Below are positions 33,574 to 40,279 of a stretch of 64,000 nucleotides of DNA, one piece after another. The notes under the pieces are model-generated. The model did not search any database, was not told where the DNA came from, and saw only the letters and a program-made list of their open reading frames with translations. The DNA comes from Burkholderiaceae bacterium. Its GTDB lineage: Bacteria > Pseudomonadota > Gammaproteobacteria > Burkholderiales > Burkholderiaceae_C. Within the stretch, counting starts at the first letter, position 1, and every line of letters begins with the position of its first letter. The stretch is taken from assembly GCA_024235855.1 (NCBI GenBank), contig JACKLN010000015.1:1-64000 (forward strand). The letters run 5' to 3'. A program made the translations under genes and the position numbers.

Positions 33574-33614
33574 ATTCATGCAATAAAGCCGATCAGATTC
33601 ATTCAACACATGAA
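33574..33614. promoter_or_regulatory. Candidate LysR-type operator between pmdA and lysR
   Basis: The 89-base divergent intergenic region holds two direct copies of ATTCATKCAA (33574-33583 and 33597-33606) spaced 23 bases, about two helical turns, and a perfect inverted repeat TTCAT-N7-ATGAA (33598-33614). The latter has the T-N11-A form of LysR boxes and covers the regulator's own start codon, which would suit autoregulation. The local A+T content is the highest in this part of the window. Functional role inferred. Confidence 0.5.
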
Positions 33615-34509
33615 CCGCATCGATCATTTGAGCCTCGATGGACACGCGCTGCGCCTGCTGGTCACGGTGGCCGAGACCGGCTCGGTGACAGCCGCCGCCG
33701 CCCGGCTGGACCTGACGCAGAGCACCGTCAGCCACGCGCTGGACCGGCTGCGCGCCATCACCGGCGACCGCCTCTTCGTGCGCAGCGGCCGTGGCATCGT
33801 GCCCACCGCGCAGGCCGGCGTGCTGGTGGCGCGGGCGCGCGTGCTGCTGGACGAACTGCGCGCCTTCAGCGAGGCCGCGGGCTTCGACCCGGCGCGGTTG
33901 GCCGGCCCGTTCACCGTGGCCGCCAACGATCTGCAGCGCGACCTGCTGCTGCCGCCGCTGCTGCGCCGCCTGCGCGCGCAGGCGCCAGGCCTGAGCCTGC
34001 GCGTGGTGCCTTCGGGTGCGCCGAATGCGGAGCTGCTGCGCGGCAGCGGCTGCGACCTGCTGCTCACGCCCCGGCCGCCGGACGCCAGCGACATCGTGCA
34101 CCGGCGGCTGTTCGAGGACCGCTACGTCGTGTTCCACGACCCGGCCGCCGGCGCTGCGCCGGCCACGCGTGCGGACTGGCTGGCCGCCGAGCACGTCAGC
34201 GTGCGCTACGAGGACGGGCGCACGCTGGCCATCGACGAGGTGCTGGCGGCACGCGGGCTGCAGCGGCGCATCGTGGCCACGTTGCCGGGCTTTGGCGGGC
34301 TGGCCGCGATGCTGCGTGGCGGACCATGGCTGGCCACCGTGCCCTCCAAGCTGGCCGACGGCGCCCTGCGCGGGCTGGCGTCGGCGCCGCTGCCGGTGCC
34401 GGCACCCCGTCTGCCCATGTATGCCGTGTGGCACGTGCGACGGCAGGACGACCCGGCGCACCGCTGGGTGCGCGCGGCGCTGGACGACGTTGTGCACACC
34501 CTGGGCTGA
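33610..34509 (+). CDS. LysR-family transcriptional regulator, divergent from pmdAB
   Basis: A 299-residue LysR-type regulator with the N-terminal winged helix (LRLLVTVAETGSVTAAAARL, LTQSTVSHALDRLRAITGDR, LFVRSGRGIVPT) and a substrate-binding domain to the C-terminus. The ATG at 33610 gives the normal LysR N-terminus; an in-frame ATG at 33547 would add 21 atypical residues. Its position opposite pmdA suggests it controls the dioxygenase in response to protocatechuate or a pathway intermediate. It differs from the usual PmdR in no way I can judge by eye. Confidence 0.9.
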   Translation: MNRIDHLSLDGHALRLLVTVAETGSVTAAAARLDLTQSTVSHALDRLRAITGDRLFVRSGRGIVPTAQAGVLVARARVLLDELRAFSEAAGFDPARLAGPFTVAANDLQRDLLLPPLLRRLRAQAPGLSLRVVPSGAPNAELLRGSGCDLLLTPRPPDASDIVHRRLFEDRYVVFHDPAAGAAPATRADWLAAEHVSVRYEDGRTLAIDEVLAARGLQRRIVATLPGFGGLAAMLRGGPWLATVPSKLADGALRGLASAPLPVPAPRLPMYAVWHVRRQDDPAHRWVRAALDDVVHTLG

Positions 34510-34590
34510 ACGAACGCCGTTCCCCCCGGACCTGGGGATGGGCCTGCGCGCGGCGGGCCGGGTAGGGTCGGCCAAGGAGGAGATCTCGTC

Positions 34591-35310
34591 ATGCCCCTTG
34601 CCTGCTTCGCCCCGCGTTGGCGCACCCTGGCCCTGGCGGCCGGCCTCGGCATCGCCGCCGGCGCGGCCGGTGCCGTCGACGTGCGCGTGTCCGTCGACAC
34701 CCGCAACAGCTCCACCAACCCCGGGCCGTTCTCGAACGGCGCCAGCGCCACGTTCGCGATGGACTTCCGCATCGACGGCAGCGTCGCGCCGGTGGGGGCC
34801 ACGCCCACGTGGCAGGGGGCGCTGGACGACCTCGTGCTGGAGATCCACGACGCCACGCTGGGCCACTTCACCATCACCGGGCAGGACGGGCGCTGGCAGC
34901 AGATGAGCACCAGCGGCGACTTCCTCTTCGGCGGCTGGGGCGGCGTGAACGGTGGCAGCCTGGCGCCGTTCTCGGTGGTCAACCCGTCGCTGAGCGCCAC
35001 GCCCTTCGTGCTCACCGACATCAGCTTCGACCTGCGCGGCCCGGCCCTGCTGGCCGACGCGTCGACCCTGCCCGGCCCACTGGACATCGCCGATTTCAGC
35101 TACCTGAGCCTGGTCCTGCGCTTCAGCAACGACGACCCGGCCGTGGGCGTGGTGCCCAAGGCCGCCATCGTCCGCGGCGCAGCGTTCGACGCCGTGAACG
35201 TGACGCCGGTGCCGGAGCCGGCGCCGGCGGCGCTGCTGCTGGCGGGCCTGGGCGTGCTGGCCTGGCGGCGACGCCAGGCGGCGCGCCAAGGCGTGCCGTC
35301 GCCCGCGTGA
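34591..35310 (+). CDS. PEP-CTERM sorting-signal protein
   Basis: A 239-residue exported protein with a signal peptide (cleavage near GAVDV) and a complete C-terminal PEP-CTERM signal: VPEPAPAALLLAGLGVLAW followed by RRR. The central part (~30-205) is beta-rich without a known domain (FTITGQDGRW, FLFGGWGGVNGG). Such proteins are cleaved by an exosortase, usually in strains that make exopolysaccharide. No exosortase gene is in the window. AAGGAGG ten bases upstream supports the ATG. It is a single gene between lysR and the convergent AraC-type regulator gene, four bases from the latter's stop. Confidence 0.87.
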   Translation: MPLACFAPRWRTLALAAGLGIAAGAAGAVDVRVSVDTRNSSTNPGPFSNGASATFAMDFRIDGSVAPVGATPTWQGALDDLVLEIHDATLGHFTITGQDGRWQQMSTSGDFLFGGWGGVNGGSLAPFSVVNPSLSATPFVLTDISFDLRGPALLADASTLPGPLDIADFSYLSLVLRFSNDDPAVGVVPKAAIVRGAAFDAVNVTPVPEPAPAALLLAGLGVLAWRRRQAARQGVPSPA

Positions 35311-35313
35311 GAT

Positions 35314-36228
35314 TCAGACCTCGGCCGCTGCCCGCTGCCGGTAATCGCGCGGCCCGCAGCCGGCGTGCCGCTTGAAGAAGCGGCAGAAGTAGGCCGGGTC
35401 CTCGAAGCCCAACTCGAAGCCGATGCGCGAGACCGGTGCCGCCACGTGCACCAGGCGGCGGCAGGCTTCGCGGAACAGGCGCGCGTGCAGCAGCGCCTGC
35501 GCGTTCAACCCCGTCTCGGCGCGCACCAGGCGGTTCAGCCGTTCGGTGCTCAGGCCCAGGCGCTCGGCGTAGCGGGCCACCGGCCAGTGGTCGCGGTAGT
35601 GGGCCTCCATGAGCACCACCCAGCGGGTGTAGAGCGCGTCCCGGGCCCGGTGTTCGACACCGCCGGCCAGCCCGCCGGCGCTGCCGCGCTGCGCCAACTG
35701 GGCCAGCCGCCAGACCACGCTGCGCGCCAGCCAGGTGGGCACGGGTGAGTCCTCGCCGGCCAGCGTCTCGGCCTGCAGCGCCGTCATCAGCGCCTGCAGC
35801 CGCTCGGCCTCGTGCGCCGGCACGCGCACCAGCCGCGGCTGCGCGAACAGCGCCTGCAGCGCCAGGCCGAAGGCACCGGGCTCGCCCTCGGCCAGCCGGC
35901 GGGCGTCCAGCGTCAGCACCATGCCGTCGGTCTGCGGCGTGAAACGGAACGCATGCGCCACCGCCGGCGGAATCGCGATGGCCAGCGGGCCTTCGGCCTC
36001 GGTGCGCGATTCGTCCAACCGCGCCTGCACCGGCCCGGCGCGCAGCCAGAGCAGCTGGTGCAGGCCGTGGTGCACGTGCGAGTCGATCTCCCAGTCGTAC
36101 AGCCGGCTGCGCGAGGCGATGGATTCCACGTGCAGCATGGCCGGTGCCGCGGTGCGCTGTTCGCCGTAGAGCGCAAACGCCGGAAGTTCGGCGCGCTGTG
36201 TCCGGCGCGGCGCGCGGTGGGTGAGCAT
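35314..36228 (-). CDS. AraC-family regulator, PobR-like
   Basis: A 304-residue regulator. The N-terminal cupin-like ligand domain contains DSHVHHGLHQLLWLRAGPVQ and PLAIAIPPAVAHAF, a pattern shared with PobR/HpaA-type activators that sense hydroxylated aromatic acids. The C-terminal pair of helix-turn-helices is standard (YAERLGLSTERLNRLVRAET, FELGFEDPAYFCRFFKRHAG). It diverges from the cytochrome P450 operon over 113 bases, so it most likely activates that operon; the ligand is inferred to be an aromatic acid from family and context only. Confidence 0.87.
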   Translation of the reverse strand: MLTHRAPRRTQRAELPAFALYGEQRTAAPAMLHVESIASRSRLYDWEIDSHVHHGLHQLLWLRAGPVQARLDESRTEAEGPLAIAIPPAVAHAFRFTPQTDGMVLTLDARRLAEGEPGAFGLALQALFAQPRLVRVPAHEAERLQALMTALQAETLAGEDSPVPTWLARSVVWRLAQLAQRGSAGGLAGGVEHRARDALYTRWVVLMEAHYRDHWPVARYAERLGLSTERLNRLVRAETGLNAQALLHARLFREACRRLVHVAAPVSRIGFELGFEDPAYFCRFFKRHAGCGPRDYRQRAAAEV

Positions 36229-36294
36229 GACGGCATCCTACGTCAAAAGTGCAAGTATCGATGGCCGTGGGTGCAGCCTCGCCGGCCTGTCCCC

Positions 36295-36325
36295 GGTCAA
36301 GATGACCTCGCTGCCGCCATGGTCA
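36295..36325. promoter_or_regulatory. Candidate activator site upstream of the P450 operon
   Basis: The AraC/P450 divergent region has a perfect 5-bp inverted repeat GGTCA-AGA-TGACC (36295-36307), and a further GGTCAA at 36321-36326, 26 bases downstream in the same orientation. It lies just before the AGGAG ribosome-binding site of the P450 gene. Function inferred from position only. Confidence 0.35.
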
Positions 36326-36341
36326 ACACAGGAGACAAGCC

Positions 36342-37508
36342 GTGTTCAGCTTCGACCCCTATTCCCCCGTCATCGACGCCGACCCCTTTCCCGCCTACAA
36401 GGTGCTGCGCGACGAGCACCCCTGCTTCTGGAGCCCGGAGGCGCAGATGTGGATCCTGTCGCGCTACGCCGACATCGTGAGCGCCGGGCAGGACTGGCAG
36501 ACCTACTCGTCGGCCAAGGGCAATCTGATGACGGAACTGCCCGGCCGGGCCGGCGCCACGCTGGGCACCACCGACCCCCCGCGCCACGACCGCCTGCGCG
36601 GCCTCATCCAGCACGCCTTCATGAAGCGCAACCTCGAGGCGCTGGCCGAGCCGATCCGCGAGATCGCGCGTGCCACCGCCTTGCCGCTCGCCGGCCTGCA
36701 GCGCTTCGACTTCATCGACGACTTCTCGTCGAAGTTCACCGTGCGCGTGCTCTTCGCCGCACTCGGCCTGCCCATGGGTGACGAGGCCCGCGTGCGCGAG
36801 AAGGCGGTGCTGATGGTGCAGAGCGACCCGGTGACGCGGGCCAAGGCGCCGCAGCACATCGCCGCCTACCAGTGGATGCAGGACTATGCGGCGACTGTGA
36901 TCGCCGAGCGGCGCCGCAACCCGGTCAACGACCTGATCTCCCACTTCAGCACCGCCGAGATCGACGGCGACCGCCTCGACGAGCGCGAGGTGCTGCTGAC
37001 CACCACCACGCTGATCATGGCCGGCATCGAGAGCCTGGGCGGCTTCATGAGCATGTTCGCGCTCAACCTGGCCGACCATGCCGACGCGCGCGCCGAGGTG
37101 GTGGCCGACCCGTCGCTGCTGAAGGAGGCGATCGAGGAATCGCTGCGCTACAACACCTCGGCCCAGCGCTTCAAGCGCTGCCTGCAGAAGGACGTGACGC
37201 TGCACGGGCAGACGATGAAGGCCGGGGACTTCGTCTGCCTGGCCTACGGCTCGGGCAACCGCGACGAGCGCCAGTTCCCCGACCCCGACCGCTACGACAT
37301 CCGCCGCAAGCCGCGTGGCCACCTCGGCTTCGGCGGCGGCGTGCACGCCTGCCTGGGCACGGCGATCGCGCGGCTGGCAGTGAACATCGCCTTCGACGAG
37401 TTCCACAAGGTGGTGCCCGCGTACCGGCGCGTGCAGGAACACCTGGCGTGGATGCCATCGTCCACCTTCCGCAGCCCGATCCGGCTGGAACTGGAGCGCG
37501 CGGCATGA
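36342..37508 (+). CDS. Cytochrome P450, bacterial class I
   Basis: A 388-residue soluble P450. The haem-ligand loop is LGFGGGVHACLGTAIARL (Cys ~334), the K-helix ExxR is ESLR within EEAIEESLRYN-like sequence, and the I-helix reads IMAGIESLGGFMSMF, so the usual Thr of the acid-alcohol pair is Ser. Size and operon with ferredoxin and reductase mark a three-component monooxygenase. Start GTG at 36342 with AGGAG eight bases upstream. The AraC/PobR-like neighbour and nearby pmdAB make hydroxylation or O-demethylation of an aromatic acid plausible, but the substrate is not shown. Its stop overlaps the ferredoxin start (ATGA). Confidence 0.92.
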   Translation: MFSFDPYSPVIDADPFPAYKVLRDEHPCFWSPEAQMWILSRYADIVSAGQDWQTYSSAKGNLMTELPGRAGATLGTTDPPRHDRLRGLIQHAFMKRNLEALAEPIREIARATALPLAGLQRFDFIDDFSSKFTVRVLFAALGLPMGDEARVREKAVLMVQSDPVTRAKAPQHIAAYQWMQDYAATVIAERRRNPVNDLISHFSTAEIDGDRLDEREVLLTTTTLIMAGIESLGGFMSMFALNLADHADARAEVVADPSLLKEAIEESLRYNTSAQRFKRCLQKDVTLHGQTMKAGDFVCLAYGSGNRDERQFPDPDRYDIRRKPRGHLGFGGGVHACLGTAIARLAVNIAFDEFHKVVPAYRRVQEHLAWMPSSTFRSPIRLELERAA

Positions 37509-37828
37509 CGGCGATCACCTTCATCGAGGACAACGGCACGACCACCGAACTCGACGTGCCCGACGGCTGGAGCCTGATGCAGGCGGCCACCGCCAACGGC
37601 GTCGACGGCATCCTGGGCGAGTGCGGCGGCTCGTGCGCCTGTGCCACCTGCCACTGCTACGTGGACGATCTATTGATGCGCGTGCTGCCACCGCCGCAGC
37701 CGGGCGAGCTGGACATGCTGGCCAACGTGGCCGCCGAACGCCGGCCCAACAGCCGCCTGGCCTGCCAGCTCAAGGCCGGTCCGGCGCTGGCTGGCGGCAC
37801 GGTGACGCTGCCGCCGAACCAGGAGTAG
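37505..37828 (+). CDS. [2Fe-2S] ferredoxin of the P450 system
   Basis: A 107-residue adrenodoxin/putidaredoxin-type ferredoxin. Cluster ligands C40, C46, C49 (ECGGSCACATC) and C87 (RLACQLKAG) have the correct C-x5-C-x2-C spacing; extra cysteines at 44 and 51 are common in this type. It passes electrons from the FAD reductase to the P450. It is coupled to the P450 gene by a four-base overlap, with the reductase gene seven bases downstream. Confidence 0.93.
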   Translation: MTAITFIEDNGTTTELDVPDGWSLMQAATANGVDGILGECGGSCACATCHCYVDDLLMRVLPPPQPGELDMLANVAAERRPNSRLACQLKAGPALAGGTVTLPPNQE

Positions 37829-37835
37829 GGCGGCC

Positions 37836-38996
37836 ATGGACCGGGTGCTGATCGTCGGTGCCGGCCAGGCGGCCGTGGCCACGGCCGAGGCGCTGCGGGC
37901 CGGCGGCCACGCCGGCACGATCACGGTGCTGGGCGACGAGCCGCACGGCCCGTACCACCGGCCGCCGCTGTCCAAGGGCTGGCTGGCCGGCGAGATGCAG
38001 GCGGCACAGCTGGTGATGCGCGCGCCGGAGGTGCTGGCGAAGAAGGGCATCGTGCTGCGTGCCGGCGTCACGGTGAGCGCCATCGACCGCACCGCCCGCT
38101 GCGTCCACCTGGCCGATGGCGCGCGCGAGCCCTACGACGCGCTGGTGCTGGCCACCGGTGCCACGCCGCGCCGCCTGCCGGGCTTCGAGCAGGCCGCCGT
38201 GCTGCGCGGGCGCGACGACGCCGAGGCCCTGGCCGCGCGGCTGCAGGCCCTGAAGGCGGCTGGCCGGCCGCTGACCGTGGTCGGCGGCGGCTTCATCGGC
38301 CTGGAGGTGGCGGCCACGGCGCGCAAGCTCGGCCTGGCGGTGACGGTGATCGAGGCGCAGCCGCGGCTGCTGGCGCGTGCACTGCCGTCGCTGCTGTCGG
38401 ACTGGTTCGCGGCGCTGCACCGCGCCCACGGCGTGGACCTGCGCCTGGGTGCGTCCGTCGACGGTGTCGACCCGGCCGAGGCGCTGCTGGGCATCGGCGT
38501 GGTGCCCGACGATGCGCTGGCGCGTGCGGCCGGGCTGGCCTGTGATGGTGGCATCGTGGTCGACGCCCACGGCCGCACGTCGGACCCGGCCATCGTGGCC
38601 GCGGGCGACTGCACCGTGCGCCGCCTGCCCGACGGCCGCCTGCTGCGGCTGGAGTCGGTGCAGGGCGCCACCGAAGGTGGCAAGGCCGCGGCGGCCACGC
38701 TGCTGGGGCAGGACCGGCCGTTCACGGCCACGCCCTGGTTCTGGTCGGACCAGTACGGGCGCAAGCTGCAGATGGCGGGGCTGTCGGCGGGTGCGGACCG
38801 CAGCGTGCTGCGCGGCGTGCTCGACGCGCCATCGTTCTCGGCCTGGCACTTCGCTGGCGAGCGGCTGATCGCGGTGGACAGCGTCGACGATGCCAAGGCC
38901 CACCTGCTGGCGCGCAGGCTGCTGGATGCCGGACGCAGTCCGACGCCGGCGCAGGCGGCGGACCTGGCGTTCGACCTGGCGACGCTGCTGACCTAG
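37836..38996 (+). CDS. NAD(P)H-dependent ferredoxin reductase (FAD) of the P450 system
   Basis: A 386-residue putidaredoxin reductase-like flavoprotein. Dinucleotide motifs are VLIVGAGQAAVATAEAL (FAD) and LTVVGGGFIGLEVAA (NAD(P)H), with YHRPPLSKGWLAGE, LVLATGATPRRLP and IVAAGDCTVRR in their usual order, and a C-terminal domain (WFWSDQYGRKLQMAGL). It completes the class I P450 chain. Its stop codon is the first three bases of a 31-bp tandem hairpin repeat shared with the convergent FHA-EAL gene. Confidence 0.93.
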   Translation: MDRVLIVGAGQAAVATAEALRAGGHAGTITVLGDEPHGPYHRPPLSKGWLAGEMQAAQLVMRAPEVLAKKGIVLRAGVTVSAIDRTARCVHLADGAREPYDALVLATGATPRRLPGFEQAAVLRGRDDAEALAARLQALKAAGRPLTVVGGGFIGLEVAATARKLGLAVTVIEAQPRLLARALPSLLSDWFAALHRAHGVDLRLGASVDGVDPAEALLGIGVVPDDALARAAGLACDGGIVVDAHGRTSDPAIVAAGDCTVRRLPDGRLLRLESVQGATEGGKAAAATLLGQDRPFTATPWFWSDQYGRKLQMAGLSAGADRSVLRGVLDAPSFSAWHFAGERLIAVDSVDDAKAHLLARRLLDAGRSPTPAQAADLAFDLATLLT

Positions 38997-39085
38997 ACCT
39001 CGGCCACGGGCCGAGGCTTTCCGCTAGACCTCGGCCACGGGCCGAGGCTTTCCGCTAGACCTCGGCCACGGGCCGAGGCTTTCCG
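38994..39085. repeat. Three tandem 31-bp hairpin units between convergent genes
   Basis: A unit of 31 bases starting TAGACCTCGGCCACGG is present three times (38994-39024, 39025-39055, 39056-39085, the last shorter by one base and running into the gene). Within each, CCTCGGCC-ACG-GGCCGAGG is a perfect 8-bp stem with a 3-base loop, followed by CTTTCC. The first unit provides the reductase stop codon and the third encodes the last ten codons of the FHA-EAL gene on the other strand, so the array looks like a duplicated gene end serving as a serial bidirectional terminator. Confidence 0.85.
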
Positions 39086-40161
39086 GTCAGGTAGCCCTGG
39101 ATCAACTGGAAGCCCATGTCCCGGCAGATGGCCGCTTCGCCCTCGGTCTCGACGCCTTCGGCCAGCGGCACCGACCCCAGGTCGACCACCGCGCGCACGA
39201 GGTCGCGCACCAGCTGCTGGGTCACGCGCGGCGCGACGTCAAGGCCGCGGATCAGGCCCATGTCGAACTTGACGAAGTGCGGCGGCACCTGCGTCAGTTC
39301 GCGGATGCGCGACTCGCCGGCGCCGAAGTCGTCGTAGGCGAAGGGCACGCCAAGCTCGCCCAGCCGGGCGGCGAACGCGCGCATGCGCGGGATGTCCACC
39401 ACGGCCGTCTCGTGCACCTCCACCACCAGGGCCGGTGCCTCGGGCAGCGCCACCAGGCCCTGCAGCGCGGTGAAGAACGCCTCGGCGAAGGTCTCGGTCG
39501 GGTGCGTGTTGACGAACAGACGGCGGCCGTTCAGCCGCGGCGCCAGCGCGCGCACGCCATGGTTGCGGAAGGCCTCGCTGAGCTCCGCCTCGCGTTGCAG
39601 CACTTTGGCCAGGTGGAACAGCTGCATCGGCGAGCCCGGCAGGTCGGGATGGGCGGCGCGCCCCAGCAGCTCGTAGGCGAAGACGTCGCCGCCGTCGGCC
39701 GCCACGATGGGCTGCGCCGCCGCCGTCAGCCCGCGACCGCCCAGGAACTCCATGAACGGCCGCTCCTGCCGCACGAAGTGCTCCGGCAGCGTGCGCCCGG
39801 GCGACACCAGCTGCGTGCGCTCGTTGTCGGCTTGCGCCGTGACGATGCGGGTGGCCGTGTCGGCACCCAGCCGGTACTCGGCATGCCCGAAGTGCAGCAC
39901 ATCCCCCTCGTCCACGGCCACACGGCCGACGATGCGTTCGCGGTTGACGAAGCTGCCGTTGGTGCTGTCCAGGTCGGTCAGCCACAGCCGGCCGTCGGGG
40001 CCGACGTCGAGCTCGGCATGCCGGCGCGACAGGCCGCGCCCGTCCACGACCAGGGCATTGCCTGGGTCGCGCCCGATGCGGAACGGCCAGGCCTGCAGCA
40101 CGTGGGTCACGTGCGAGCCGTCGGCGGCCACGCCTTCGAGGAACCAGGTCTTGTGCTGCAC
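39055..40161 (-). CDS. FHA-EAL domain protein
   Basis: A 368-residue protein. Residues ~20-100 are a forkhead-associated domain (FRIGRDPGNALVVDG, LSRRHAELD, DLDSTNGSFVN), which binds phosphothreonine. Residues ~130-365 are an EAL c-di-GMP phosphodiesterase-type domain: AYELLGRA replaces the signature EAL with ELL, but LFVNTHPTE, VEVHETAV, AYDDFGAGES, VKFDMGLIRG and LAEGVETEGEA keep most metal and catalytic residues. Activity is uncertain because of ELL. Start GTG at 40161 with GGAG upstream gives a protein beginning directly before the FHA fold. The last codons lie in the 31-bp repeat. Confidence 0.85.
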   Translation of the reverse strand: MQHKTWFLEGVAADGSHVTHVLQAWPFRIGRDPGNALVVDGRGLSRRHAELDVGPDGRLWLTDLDSTNGSFVNRERIVGRVAVDEGDVLHFGHAEYRLGADTATRIVTAQADNERTQLVSPGRTLPEHFVRQERPFMEFLGGRGLTAAAQPIVAADGGDVFAYELLGRAAHPDLPGSPMQLFHLAKVLQREAELSEAFRNHGVRALAPRLNGRRLFVNTHPTETFAEAFFTALQGLVALPEAPALVVEVHETAVVDIPRMRAFAARLGELGVPFAYDDFGAGESRIRELTQVPPHFVKFDMGLIRGLDVAPRVTQQLVRDLVRAVVDLGSVPLAEGVETEGEAAICRDMGFQLIQGYLTGKPRPVAEV

Positions 40162-40279
40162 GCGCGGTCTCCACGCGCCGGGGAACGCCGGCGGCCCTGA
40201 CTGTGTCGCAATGTAAGCGAGCAGCGCTTCGGTGGCATGCGGGCCGACCCCCGGACACCGGTGGCCGGCCGCCGCGGCG

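Noticed and set aside
38994..39085. Short direct repeats considered as a CRISPR array
   Set aside because: The three units are contiguous, with no spacers, and overlap two gene ends.
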